A DNA stretch of 64,000 nucleotides from SCGC-AG-212-J23 sp036406675 (GCA_036406675.1 DASXAO010000138.1:21302-85301), one strand, 5' to 3'; shown: positions 45,614-55,776, numbered from the stretch's first letter. Translations and numbers: made by a program. The notes: generated by a model not told the origin, from the sequence alone.

Positions 45614-45619
45614 TATAAT
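45614..45619 (+). promoter_or_regulatory. Candidate -10 of dctP
   Basis: TATAAT on the plus strand, in the 330-bp glnA-dctP gap, with the dctP start 126 bases downstream. No good -35 is seen. It is 14 bp from the NtrC-like site at 45584-45600, so NtrC binding could influence it. Confidence 0.35.
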
Positions 45620-45744
45620 GCTTCCGGGAGGCCCGACGTGGAGGCGGGCGCCCGCCGCTTGCCGGGCTGACCGGCGGCAGGCGAAGCCTATCGATCCGGG
45701 CGCAGGCTGACCTGCCCTGGGATTCCAACCTGAGAGGAGGAAGC

Positions 45745-46854
45745 GTGAATCGCAGGAAATTTCTCGGCCGCAGCGCCGCAGCCGCCGCCGGCGGACTCGC
45801 GGTATCGCAGGCAATCGCACAGACCCCTTCGTTGCCGTCCATTCGCTGGCGCTGCGCTTCGAGCTTCCCGAAGAGCCTCGACACCATCTACGGCGGCGGC
45901 GAGGTCATCGCGAAGCGCGTCGAGGCGATCACCGGCGGCAAGTTCCAGATCCGCGTGTTTGCGGCCGGGGAGATCGTCCCCGCGTTCGGCGTCGTCGACG
46001 CCTTGCAGCAGGGGACCATCGAGTGCTCGCATACCGCGAGCTACTACTTCGTGGGGAAGAACAAGGCGTTCGCCTTCGACACCACGCTTCCATTCGGCAT
46101 GAACCAGCGCGAGCAGAACGCCTGGATCTACTACGGCGGCGGCCAGGACCTGGTGCGCGCCTTCTTCAAGGACTTCGGGTTCATCTCGTTCCCCGCGGGC
46201 AACACCGGTGCCCAGATGGGCGGCTGGTGGCGCAAGGAAGTGCGCTCGGTGAGCGACCTGAAAGGCGTGAAGATGCGCATCGCGGGCCTGGGCGGCGAGG
46301 TCATGGCGCGCCTCGGCGCAGTGCCGCAGCAGATCGCCGGCGGCGACATCTACCCGGCGCTCGAACGCGGGGCGCTCGATTCGGCCGAGTGGGTCGGCCC
46401 TTACGACGACGAGAAGCTCGGCTTCTACAAGATCGCGCCCCACTACTACTTCCCAGGCTGGTGGGAGTCGAACTCGATGTACTCGTTCTACGTAAACCTC
46501 AAGGAATGGGACAAGCTGCCGAAGGAATACCAGGCCGCGATCGAGGCCGCGTGCTACGAGGCCAACATCGACATGATGGCGAAGTACGACGCGAAGAACG
46601 TGCCGGCGCTCGAGCGGCTGGTAAAGAGCGGCGTGAAGCTCCACCAGTTTTCGACCGACATCCTGAAGGCGGCGCAGCAAGCCGCCTACGAGCTCTACGA
46701 GGAAGAGGCGGCCAAGAACCCGGCGTGGAAGAAGATCTACGAGCCCTGGAAGAAATTCCGCTCCGACCAGTTCCTCTGGCACCGCGTGCAGGAATTCGCC
46801 TACGAGAGCTTCGTGTACAGCAATGCCATGGGCGGCGGCGGCAAGAAGAAGTAG
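45745..46854 (+). CDS. TRAP transporter substrate-binding protein (TakP-like)
   Basis: A 369-residue periplasmic binding protein. The N-terminus is a twin-arginine signal (NRRKFLGRSAAAAAGG), so it is probably exported folded. The mature part has the DctP fold; the segment RIAGLGGEVMARLGAVPQQI followed by GGDIYPALERGALDSAEWVGP, and FPGWWESNSM, resemble TakP, which binds pyruvate-type 2-oxo acids. The GTG at 45745 has a strong GAGGAGG site. Unusually it is convergent with the two membrane genes, its TAG being directly joined to theirs. Confidence 0.9.
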   Translation: MNRRKFLGRSAAAAAGGLAVSQAIAQTPSLPSIRWRCASSFPKSLDTIYGGGEVIAKRVEAITGGKFQIRVFAAGEIVPAFGVVDALQQGTIECSHTASYYFVGKNKAFAFDTTLPFGMNQREQNAWIYYGGGQDLVRAFFKDFGFISFPAGNTGAQMGGWWRKEVRSVSDLKGVKMRIAGLGGEVMARLGAVPQQIAGGDIYPALERGALDSAEWVGPYDDEKLGFYKIAPHYYFPGWWESNSMYSFYVNLKEWDKLPKEYQAAIEAACYEANIDMMAKYDAKNVPALERLVKSGVKLHQFSTDILKAAQQAAYELYEEEAAKNPAWKKIYEPWKKFRSDQFLWHRVQEFAYESFVYSNAMGGGGKKK

Positions 46855-48336
46855 CTACTTTCCTCCCCGCAGCGCCTTTTCGATCTCGGACGCGGTGTCG
46901 TCCGACTTCTGCTCCCCCTGTGCCGGCGCCTGCCCGCCCTCGGCGGCGCCCGGCACGGGAAGCTCGAGTTGGCGCCGCAGCTCCTCTTCGCCCGTCCCCT
47001 TCACCTCCGCGGCCGCGGTGACGTTGCCCGTCACGAGGCCGGGGAAGGCGATCACCGTGGCGACCATGAGGACCTGGATCGCGACGAACGGGATGGCGCC
47101 CCAGTAGATGTCGGAGGTCTTCACGATCTTCGGCGCGACGCTGCGCAGGTAGAACAGCGCAAAGCCGAACGGGGGATGCAGGAACGACGTCTGCATGTTC
47201 ACCGCGAGCAGCACGCCGAACCAGATGAGGTCGATGCCGAGCTTCTGCGCCACCGGCGTGAGCAGCGGCACCATGATGAAGGCGATCTCGAAATAGTCGA
47301 GGAAGAACGCGAGCAGGAAGATCATCACGTTCACCACGATCAGGAAGCCGAGCGCCCCGCCCGGAACGTGCAGCAGCAGGTGCTCGACCCACAGGTCGCC
47401 GTCCACGCCGCGGAACACGAGGCTGAAGACCGTCGAGCCGATGAGGATGAACATGACGAAGCTCGTCATGGTCGCGGTGGACTCGACCGCCTCGCGCAAG
47501 AGCTTCCACGAAAGCTTGCGCTTGACGAGCGCCAGGATGAGCGCGCCGGTGGCGCCCATGCCGCCGCCCTCGGTCGGCGTCGCCACGCCGAGGAAGATCG
47601 TGCCCAGCACGAGAAAGATCAGCACGAGCGGCGGGACCATCGAGGTGACCACGCGCAGCGCGAGCTTGCCGCCGCGCAGCGTGCGCATCTCGGGCGGGCA
47701 CCCCGGCGCCGCCTGCGGCTTCACCAGCGACACGATGAACACCCAGCCGGCGTAGGCGGCGGCGAGCCCGAGCCCGGGGAAGAGCGCGCCCTCGTACATG
47801 TCGCCGACCGAGGTGCCCATCTGGTCGGCGAGCACGATGAGCACCAGGCTCGGCGGGATGATCTGGGCGAGCGTTCCCGACGCGGCGATCACGCCGGTCG
47901 AGAGGCGGTGCGAGTAACCGTAGCGCATCATGACGGGCAGGGAGATGAGCCCCATCGCCAGCACCGAGGCGGCGACCACGCCGGTCGTCGCGGCGAGCAG
48001 CGCGCCGACGAACACGACCGCGTAGGCGATGCCGCCGCGGATCGAGCCGAACACCTGGCCGATCGTGTCCAGGAGATCCTCGGCCATGCCGCTCCTCTCC
48101 AGGATGAGGCCCATCAGGGTGAAGAACGGAATCGCAAGCAGCACCGAGTTCCCCATGATGCCGAGGACGCGCTCGGGCAGCGCCTGCAGCAGCGCCGGCT
48201 GCAGCATGCCGAGATAGATCCCCAGGACGCCGAAAGCGAGCCCGGTGAAGGCGAGCGAGAAAGCGACCGGATAGCCGATCAGCAGGAACACCACCAGCCC
48301 GCCGAACATGATCGGCGCGAGGTATTCGGCGAGCAT
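46855..48336 (-). CDS. dctM: TRAP transporter large membrane subunit (DctM)
   Basis: A 493-residue membrane protein of about 12-14 helices that carries out Na-dependent uptake with the binding protein and small subunit. Typical segments: NSVLLAIPFFTLMGLILERSGMAEDLL, GGIAYAVVFVGALLAATTGVVAAS (parts), SGTLAQIIPPSLVLIVLADQMG and FFLDYFEIAFIMVPLL. A ~45-residue acidic cytoplasmic tail (GTGEEELRRQLELPVPGAAEGG onward) is unusual. Start ATG 48336 shares one base with the DctQ stop. Its stop abuts that of dctP on the other strand. Confidence 0.93.
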   Translation of the reverse strand: MLAEYLAPIMFGGLVVFLLIGYPVAFSLAFTGLAFGVLGIYLGMLQPALLQALPERVLGIMGNSVLLAIPFFTLMGLILERSGMAEDLLDTIGQVFGSIRGGIAYAVVFVGALLAATTGVVAASVLAMGLISLPVMMRYGYSHRLSTGVIAASGTLAQIIPPSLVLIVLADQMGTSVGDMYEGALFPGLGLAAAYAGWVFIVSLVKPQAAPGCPPEMRTLRGGKLALRVVTSMVPPLVLIFLVLGTIFLGVATPTEGGGMGATGALILALVKRKLSWKLLREAVESTATMTSFVMFILIGSTVFSLVFRGVDGDLWVEHLLLHVPGGALGFLIVVNVMIFLLAFFLDYFEIAFIMVPLLTPVAQKLGIDLIWFGVLLAVNMQTSFLHPPFGFALFYLRSVAPKIVKTSDIYWGAIPFVAIQVLMVATVIAFPGLVTGNVTAAAEVKGTGEEELRRQLELPVPGAAEGGQAPAQGEQKSDDTASEIEKALRGGK

Positions 48337-48878
48337 CAGGAAGCGTGCCCCCGCTTTTCGAACTCCGAGGCCGGCACCCGGCCCTTGAGGAAGCCGACGC
48401 GCTTGATGACCTCGGAGACGCCCTGCAGCGCGAGCAGCCAGAACGCGAGCGGAATGAGCAGGCGGACCGGCCAGCGGATCAGGCCCCCCGGGTCCGACGA
48501 GTACTCCTGGATGTCGTAGGAATTGACGAGCGACGGCCAGCTGTACCAGGCGATGATGACCGTCGCCGGCAGCAGCATGAAGATGCCGCCGAGAATGTGG
48601 ATCCAGGTCTGCACGCGCGGCGAGAGCCTGCCGGCGAGGACGTCGATGTTCACGTGCTCGTGGCGCTTGAGCGTGTAGCCGGCGACCAGCAGCCACACCG
48701 CCGCAACGAGATACCACTGGATCTCCAGCCAGGCGTTCGAGCCGATGTTGAGCGCATAGCGCGCCGTGGCCGCGGCGGCGCAGATCACGACCGCGGCGAG
48801 CCCGAGCCACGAGACCCAACGGCCGATGAATTCGTTCAGGCGATCGATCGCCCTCGCCAGGCGTAGCAGCGCATCCAT
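48336..48878 (-). CDS. dctQ: TRAP transporter small membrane subunit (DctQ)
   Basis: A 180-residue four-helix protein: WVSWLGLAAVVICAAAATARYALN, WYLVAAVWLLVAGYTLKRHEHVNIDVL, a central helix near 90 and LLIPLAFWLLALQGVSEVIK. The HEHVNIDVL loop is typical of DctQ. Start ATG 48878. It is the first of the two minus-strand TRAP genes; the binding protein is on the other strand. Confidence 0.9.
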   Translation of the reverse strand: MDALLRLARAIDRLNEFIGRWVSWLGLAAVVICAAAATARYALNIGSNAWLEIQWYLVAAVWLLVAGYTLKRHEHVNIDVLAGRLSPRVQTWIHILGGIFMLLPATVIIAWYSWPSLVNSYDIQEYSSDPGGLIRWPVRLLIPLAFWLLALQGVSEVIKRVGFLKGRVPASEFEKRGHAS

Positions 48879-48929
48879 CGGACGGTGGTCTCCTCTCTGG
48901 GTGGCGATTCTAACCGCGCTCCCCGAGCC

Positions 48930-48935
48930 TATAAT
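48930..48935 (+). promoter_or_regulatory. Consensus -10 hexamer (TATAAT) of the rhodanese gene
   Basis: TATAAT ends 9 bases before the ATG at 48945, so the message would begin about 3 bases ahead of the start codon. No convincing -35 is seen. It is in the 66-bp gap divergent from dctQ. Confidence 0.45.
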
Positions 48936-48944
48936 TTTGGTTCG

Positions 48945-49382
48945 ATGGACGAGCTGAAGAAGGCGGCGACCGAGCGGGGCGTTAAGCTTGGCTTAAGTTA
49001 TGCAGGCGCCCTGCTGCCGGCGGAAGCGCACGCGCTCATGCAGCGCGGCGGCAAGCTCGTGGACGTGCGGACCAAGCCGGAGCTGCTCTACGTCGGCAAG
49101 ATCCCGGGCGCCATCGGCATCGAGTGGCAAAGCTACCCCGGCAGCCGGCCCAACCCGGAGTTCCTGGGCGAGCTCGCGGCCACGGTGCGCAAGGACGAGC
49201 CGGTAATGTTCATCTGCCGCTCGGGAGCGCGCTCCCACGCCGCCGCGGAGACCGCCGCCCACGCCGGCTGGACCGAGTGCTACAACGTGCTCGAGGGCTT
49301 CGAGGGCGACAAGGACACCCAGCAGCACCGCAACACGGTCGGCGGCTGGCGCAAGGCCGGCCTGCCGTGGATCCAAAGCTGA
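48945..49382 (+). CDS. Rhodanese-domain protein
   Basis: A 145-residue single-domain rhodanese. Active-site loop CRSGARSHAAA with the catalytic Cys in MFICRSGARS, preceded by KLVDVRTKPELLYVGKIPGA. The loop of six residues fits a sulfurtransferase using a small sulfur donor. The natural acceptor is unknown. The TGA (49380-49382) is the left end of a perfect 33-bp palindrome whose right end is the stop of convergent uppP. Confidence 0.88.
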   Translation: MDELKKAATERGVKLGLSYAGALLPAEAHALMQRGGKLVDVRTKPELLYVGKIPGAIGIEWQSYPGSRPNPEFLGELAATVRKDEPVMFICRSGARSHAAAETAAHAGWTECYNVLEGFEGDKDTQQHRNTVGGWRKAGLPWIQS

Positions 49383-49412
49383 GAAAAATAGGGACTGTCC
49401 CTATTTTTCTCA
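49380..49412. repeat. Perfect palindrome, type 2, supplying stops of both flanking genes
   Basis: A 33-bp perfect palindrome with one central T around AGGGACTGTCCCT, flanked by A5 and T5 runs and ending in TGA on both strands. The left TGA is the rhodanese stop and the right TGA (49410-49412 on minus) is the uppP stop. A-runs and T-runs fit a weak bidirectional terminator. Confidence 0.9.
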
Positions 49413-50198
49413 TTCCTTCCAGTCCACCCAGCCCAGGTAGGCGGTAAGCAGCACCACCAACCCGAACGCGATGCGATACCACGCGAACGGCTTGAAATCG
49501 TGCGTCGCGACGTAGCGGATCAGCCAGCGGATCACGACGAAGGCGCAGACGAAAGACACCACCATGCCGACGCCAAAGGTCGGCGCGTCGGCGGCGGAGA
49601 GCACGTCGCGGTGCTTCCACAGGTCGTACAGCCCGGCCGCCACGAGCGTCGGCACGGCGAGGAAAAACGAGAACTCGGTCGCGGCCTTCCTCGAAAGGCC
49701 GAAAAGCATGCCGCCGATGATCGTGGCCCCGGAGCGCGAGGTTCCGGGAATCAACGCGAAGCACTGCGCGATGCCGACCTTCAGCGCATCGAGCCAGGTC
49801 ATCGACCGAGTGCTCTCGACCCTGGGTTTTAGAGACATGTTTTCGACGAGCAAGATGACGACGCCGCCGACGATGAAGGCCAGCGCGACCGGCACCGCGT
49901 GGAACAGGACGCCCTTGATGTACTTCGAGAACGCGAGCCCGAGCACCGCCGCGGGAATGAAAGCGACGACGAGGTTCCTGTAGAGGTGAAGGTCGGCCTT
50001 GAAGAACCGGGCCCGGTATTCCCATACCACCGCGAGCATCGCGCCGGTCTGGATGACGATGTTGAAGACGTTCCAGCGCTCGTCGTTCGCCCCGAGCAGC
50101 GCACCGGCGAGGATGAGGTGCCCGGTCGAGGATATGGGCAAGAACTCGGTGAGACCCTCGACGATCCCGAGGACCAATGCGTCAATGAGGTTGGACAA
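49410..50198 (-). CDS. uppP: Undecaprenyl-diphosphatase
   Basis: A 262-residue inner-membrane enzyme recycling the undecaprenyl carrier lipid for cell-wall and LPS synthesis. Motifs: EGLTEFLPISSTGHLIL near residue 14 (catalytic Glu/Ser) and LIPGTSRSGATIIGGML. Six or more helices. It overlaps the end of the alpha/beta hydrolase gene by 17 bases. Confidence 0.96.
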   Translation of the reverse strand: MSNLIDALVLGIVEGLTEFLPISSTGHLILAGALLGANDERWNVFNIVIQTGAMLAVVWEYRARFFKADLHLYRNLVVAFIPAAVLGLAFSKYIKGVLFHAVPVALAFIVGGVVILLVENMSLKPRVESTRSMTWLDALKVGIAQCFALIPGTSRSGATIIGGMLFGLSRKAATEFSFFLAVPTLVAAGLYDLWKHRDVLSAADAPTFGVGMVVSFVCAFVVIRWLIRYVATHDFKPFAWYRIAFGLVVLLTAYLGWVDWKE

Positions 50199-50949
50199 GG
50201 AACTCCCTTATCGCCTGCCAGAATGCAGGCACGTCGTCGGTGCTATTGTGCCCGGCGCCGGCGAGCTCGACCCACCGTTTCGGTCCCTTCCAGGCCTCGA
50301 AAAGCCGCTTCGAATGGACTACGGGGATGACCTGGTCGCGCTCGGCGACGAGGCAGAGCAGCGCTGCGCCGATCGAAGGGGCGCGGCTGAGCGAATCGAA
50401 CGGGTGCTTCAGCATCCAGCTCACCGGCAGGTAGGGGTAGTGGTGGCTCGCGACGTTCGTCATGCTGTCGTAAGGCGTCGCCAGGATGACGCCTTCGACC
50501 GTGCGCGCGGCCGCGAGCTGGACGGCGACGCCGCTGCCGAGGCTGCGGCCGAAGAGGACGACCTGCCGCGCATCGAGCTTCTGCTTCGCGTAGTCGAACC
50601 ACTCGATGGCGTCGGAGCTCAGCGCGACTTCCGAAGGCGATCCCGCGCTGAAGCCGTAGCCGCGGTAGTCGACCAGCAGCCAGCCGCTGCCCGGCGCTTG
50701 CTGCGCCGCGCGCCTCAGCATCCAGGAGACGTCCTCCGCGTTGCCGCCGAAGTAGAGGACCAGGGGCGATCCCTTGAGATGCCACGCATGCAGCCGGGTG
50801 CCGTCGCGCGCGTGGATGAAGACGCTTTCCGCACCGGGAAAGGCGTTCGCCGCCGGGGGTTGCGGATGGAAGATCAGCCGGTCCTGCCCGACGTACATGG
50901 CCACGGGCAGCGCGAGCACCAGCACGACGGCGGCGACGACCCATCCCAT
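50182..50949 (-). CDS. Membrane-anchored alpha/beta hydrolase
   Basis: A 255-residue alpha/beta hydrolase with one N-terminal anchor helix (WVVAAVVLVLALPVAMY). Catalytic triad visible: nucleophile Ser in FGRSLGSGVAV, acid in LVAERDQVIP and His in GAGHNSTDD. The FHPQPP and DYRGYGFSAGSPSE segments fit the ABHD13/17-like branch. Substrate unknown. ATG at 50949 is 8 bases past the hybrid-kinase stop and the gene overlaps uppP, so thiC, the kinase, this gene and uppP may form one transcript. Confidence 0.82.
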   Translation of the reverse strand: MGWVVAAVVLVLALPVAMYVGQDRLIFHPQPPAANAFPGAESVFIHARDGTRLHAWHLKGSPLVLYFGGNAEDVSWMLRRAAQQAPGSGWLLVDYRGYGFSAGSPSEVALSSDAIEWFDYAKQKLDARQVVLFGRSLGSGVAVQLAAARTVEGVILATPYDSMTNVASHHYPYLPVSWMLKHPFDSLSRAPSIGAALLCLVAERDQVIPVVHSKRLFEAWKGPKRWVELAGAGHNSTDDVPAFWQAIREFLVQPH

Positions 50950-50957
50950 CGCGCGGA

Positions 50958-53099
50958 TCAGGAGGCGACGCGCCCCGTCGCGTGGTCGACCACCTCGAGG
51001 ATCCGGGCGCGCGAGTCCGCCTTCGACAGCCAGTCGGCGATGCCGTGGCGCTGCGGCTCGACGACGCCGGCCTCGTCGCTCGTCAGCCCGGCCAGCATGA
51101 TCACGGGCGTGCTTCGCAGGCGCGGTCGCAGCTCGTCGAGCAGCGCCAGCGTGTCGACGCCTTCGACCCGGCGCGCGAGCAGCCAGGCCCCGTAGTTCCA
51201 CCGCTCGAGGAGCTCGCCCACCGCCGCCGGCTCGGGCGCCGGATCCACGCGGTAGCCTGCGCGCTCCAATACCATCGTCAGGTACTCGGCAGTGACGCTA
51301 TCGGGCTCGGTGAGGAGGATGCGCACCGCGCTGTCGGCCTCGCCTTGCGCGGAACTCAGCACCGGCAGCTCAAAGAAGAAGGTGGTGCCGCCTCGGGCGC
51401 GATCCTCGAAGCCGATGCGACCCTGCATCAGCTCGATCAGCCGCTTGCTGATGGCGAGGCCCAGGCCGGTGCCGCCCTTGATGCGCGAGTCGGCCGAGTC
51501 GGCCTGCGCGAAGCGGCCGAAGATCTTCGAGCGGAACGCCTCCGGAATGCCGGGGCCGCGATCGCTCACCTCGACCCGGACGTTGTCGTCGTGCCTGGAG
51601 ACGCTCACGTCGACCGCGCTGTTGGGAGGCGAGAACTTGGCGGCGTTCGAGAGCAGGTTGGTCATCACCTGCATCAGGCGCTTGCGGTCGGCGCGCACGA
51701 TGACACCCGGGACGGCGCCGTGCAGCGCCAGGTTGACGCGGAAGCGGTCGGCATAGCCCTGGTTCAGGCGCACCGACTCGTTGAGGAGCGAATCGACCGG
51801 CATGGGCTCGGGCAGCAGGGTCAAGCGCCCCGACTCGATCTTCTCGATGTCGAGCACCTCGTTGATCAGGTCGAGCAGGCGCTGGCCGTTCCTCTCGGCG
51901 ACCTCGACCAGCTCGCCCTGGTCCTTGTCCATGTCGCCGAGCGCGCCGCTGCGCAGGAGCTGCAGCGAGCCGAGGATCGAGGTGAGCGGCGTGCGCAGCT
52001 CGTGGGAGAGCGTCGAGGTGAACTCGCTGCGCATGCGCTCCGCCGCGCGCTGCTGGGTGATGTCGCGCCCCTGCAGGACGATCGAGTTCACGCGGCCCTC
52101 GTCGTCCGAGAGCGGGGTCAGGGTCCACTCGCACGCCAGCTCGAGGCCGTCGCGTCGCAGGCACTGCTCGGCGATCAGCGTGAGGGGCTTGCCCGCGGCG
52201 ACGAACCCGGGCCACCAGGTCTGCGCGCGGCTGCGCTCGTCCGGGCCGAGCACCATCGCGATCCAGCTGCGGCCCACGAGCTCCGGGGCGGCGTAGCCGA
52301 ACAGGTTCTCGGCGGCCGGGTTCATGTCGAGGATCGTGGCGCCGGGGTCGAGCTCGAACACCGCGATCGGGGCGCGCTCGGAGAAGAGCCGGAGCTTGCG
52401 GCCCGCGGCCTGCACCTCGCGGTGCGCATCGAGCAGGCTGTCGAGCTGCTCGGCGAGCTGCGCCTGAATCTCGGCGTTGTCGGCGGACAGGCGCTGGTAC
52501 GCGGTGCGCAGGCCGTAGGCCGCCAGGAACGCGCGCCCCAGCTCGTAGGCCGTGATCACGTTGGCGACGTAGAGGAGCGGCACCGCGGCGCCGAGCAGGC
52601 GCAGGAACTCGGTGCCGTGCGAGAACAGGACCACGTTGAACGGCAGCATCACCGCGCCGGCGTAGATGGCGTAGACCCACCACAGCGTCGAGAAGATCGG
52701 CAGCGCCCCGGCGGTGACCAGGGCGACGATGAACGACAGGAACACCTGGTGGTCGACGCCGCCCGGAAAGAACACCGCCGCGCCGTAGCCCCACCCCGCC
52801 CCGAGCGCCGCTGCGCCGATCGCGAGCCGGCGCACCCAGGTCGCGGCCTCGGCCGCGCGGTCGGCGGCGCGGTGATAGGCCCAGGCGAGCCCCGCGATGA
52901 ACGTGGCGAGCACCACCATCAGCGCCTGCCACGACAGCACCACCTCGGAGGGCTGCGAGCGCCAGAGGAAGGCGCTGAGGATCACGCTGACGGCGAGGGT
53001 CCCGCCGGCAGCGGGGACCAGCCGGCGATAGGCGAAGTCGCAGCGCTCGCGCAGAAGCTGCAGCGAGGCCGCCTCGCCCGGCCGGTCCGAAACGTCCAT
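50958..53099 (-). CDS. Hybrid sensor histidine kinase with degenerate receiver
   Basis: A 713-residue membrane kinase. About 1-200 has six hydrophobic helices forming a membrane sensor; a PAS domain spans ~240-345; the H-box is STLSHELRTPLTS near 360; then the ATPase domain (NLLSNAAKF, DRGPGIPEAF, GGTGLGLAISKRL). The C-terminal ~110 residues resemble a receiver (RILLTEPDSVTAEYLTMVLERAGY), but the expected phospho-acceptor region reads WNYGAWLLARRVEGV, without the Asp, so it is probably not phosphorylated in the usual way. No cognate regulator is adjacent. Confidence 0.88.
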   Translation of the reverse strand: MDVSDRPGEAASLQLLRERCDFAYRRLVPAAGGTLAVSVILSAFLWRSQPSEVVLSWQALMVVLATFIAGLAWAYHRAADRAAEAATWVRRLAIGAAALGAGWGYGAAVFFPGGVDHQVFLSFIVALVTAGALPIFSTLWWVYAIYAGAVMLPFNVVLFSHGTEFLRLLGAAVPLLYVANVITAYELGRAFLAAYGLRTAYQRLSADNAEIQAQLAEQLDSLLDAHREVQAAGRKLRLFSERAPIAVFELDPGATILDMNPAAENLFGYAAPELVGRSWIAMVLGPDERSRAQTWWPGFVAAGKPLTLIAEQCLRRDGLELACEWTLTPLSDDEGRVNSIVLQGRDITQQRAAERMRSEFTSTLSHELRTPLTSILGSLQLLRSGALGDMDKDQGELVEVAERNGQRLLDLINEVLDIEKIESGRLTLLPEPMPVDSLLNESVRLNQGYADRFRVNLALHGAVPGVIVRADRKRLMQVMTNLLSNAAKFSPPNSAVDVSVSRHDDNVRVEVSDRGPGIPEAFRSKIFGRFAQADSADSRIKGGTGLGLAISKRLIELMQGRIGFEDRARGGTTFFFELPVLSSAQGEADSAVRILLTEPDSVTAEYLTMVLERAGYRVDPAPEPAAVGELLERWNYGAWLLARRVEGVDTLALLDELRPRLRSTPVIMLAGLTSDEAGVVEPQRHGIADWLSKADSRARILEVVDHATGRVAS

Positions 53100-53122
53100 G
53101 GGGTCGTCGCCCCCCTTTTCTT
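53100..53122 (-). repeat. Short GC hairpin between thiC and the kinase gene
   Basis: On the minus strand the 23-bp gap has A4, G6, CGACGA, C4, then the kinase ATG. A GGGG/CCCC stem would hide the only Shine-Dalgarno-like bases of the kinase gene. It could be a worn member of the palindrome family or a translational control hairpin. Confidence 0.35.
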
Positions 53123-54916
<1,794 letters not shown>

Positions 54917-54920
54917 TGCG

Positions 54921-55010
54921 CTTCCTTCGGCGGAATTACCCGCATCAGGTTCAAAGGGACTCTCTCACCCGGCGAGGGAAGCAACGCCACCCTGCGCAGG
55001 GACCCCCGCG
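54921..55010 (-). promoter_or_regulatory. TPP riboswitch (THI element) upstream of thiC
   Basis: On the minus strand the segments appear in order: GGGGGTCCC, GGGTGAGAGAGTCCC, TTTGAACCTGATGCGGGTAA and CCGCCGAAGGAAG, matching the conserved thiamine-pyrophosphate aptamer (GUGAGA, GAACCUGAU, GGGUAAU, GGAAG). The closing GGAAG (54921-54925) is 4 bases before the ATG and is therefore also the Shine-Dalgarno sequence. TPP binding should hide it and block translation. Confidence 0.93.
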
Positions 55011-55103
55011 GACCTGAAAAGGTACCACAGGCGTGTGGGGCGTGACGCGGCGATAAGCTAGAATCGCCCTCCTGCCCGCACGCCAAAAAGCGGGCCAAGA
55101 ACG

Positions 55104-55775
55104 ATGAATCTCGAGCAAGCGCGCACCAACATGGTCGAACAGCAGATCCGCACCTGGGAGGTGCTGGATCAGGAAGTGCTCGACCTGCTCTACGTCATCC
55201 CGCGCGAGGAGTTCGTGCCGCAGCAGCATCGCGCGCTCGCGTTTTCCGACCTCGAGCTTCCCCTCGAGGAAGGGAAAAAGGCGGGCGAAGGCGAGCGCAT
55301 GTGGCAGCCCAAGCTCGAGGCGCGGGTATTGCAGGAGCTCGCCCTGAAAAGGACCGACCGCGTGCTCGAAGTGGGCACCGGGAGCGGCTACCTCACCGCG
55401 CTGATGGCGCATCGCGCCGCCGAGGTCTGCTCGGTCGATATCCACCCCGGGCTCGCGGCATTCGGCCGGGCGAATCTCGAGCGCCACGGCACCGACAACG
55501 CGATCCTCGAGATCGGCGACGCGGCGCGCGGCTGGGCACGGCACGCGCCATACGACGCCATCGTGCTGACCGGCTCGACGCCGTCCCTGCCGCAGGCCTT
55601 TCTCGATCAGCTCGCGCCCGGCGGGCGGCTCTTCGCGGTGGTGGGCGAGGCGCCGGCAATGCAGGCACGCCTCGTGACCCGCAGCGCCCCCGGCGACTCG
55701 AGCAGCGTGGATCTCTTCGAGACGGTCCTGCGGCCGCTGGCGAACGCCGAGCAGCCGCGGCGGTTCCGCTTCTGA
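55104..55775 (+). CDS. pcm: Protein-L-isoaspartate O-methyltransferase family
   Basis: A 223-residue SAM methyltransferase of the isoaspartate-repair family, working on damaged proteins. Motifs: IPREEFVP near residue 33, motif I VLEVGTGSGYLTALMA, SVDIHPG, and IVLTGSTPSLPQAFLDQLAPGG. The canonical Pcm segment (IGYGQTIS) is replaced by WQPKLEARVL, so specificity may differ. The rhodanese gene follows one base after the stop and tolC follows that, a common betaproteobacterial trio. Confidence 0.88.
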   Translation: MNLEQARTNMVEQQIRTWEVLDQEVLDLLYVIPREEFVPQQHRALAFSDLELPLEEGKKAGEGERMWQPKLEARVLQELALKRTDRVLEVGTGSGYLTALMAHRAAEVCSVDIHPGLAAFGRANLERHGTDNAILEIGDAARGWARHAPYDAIVLTGSTPSLPQAFLDQLAPGGRLFAVVGEAPAMQARLVTRSAPGDSSSVDLFETVLRPLANAEQPRRFRF

Positions 55776-55776
55776 G

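Noticed and set aside
49380..49412. Palindrome as a LexA, Fur or other dimeric operator
   Set aside because: It lies between two gene ends, far from any start, and its sequence does not match those operators.
54917..55010. An intrinsic terminator in the thiC leader
   Set aside because: The helices fit the TPP aptamer and there is no U-tract before the ATG; translational control explains the layout better.
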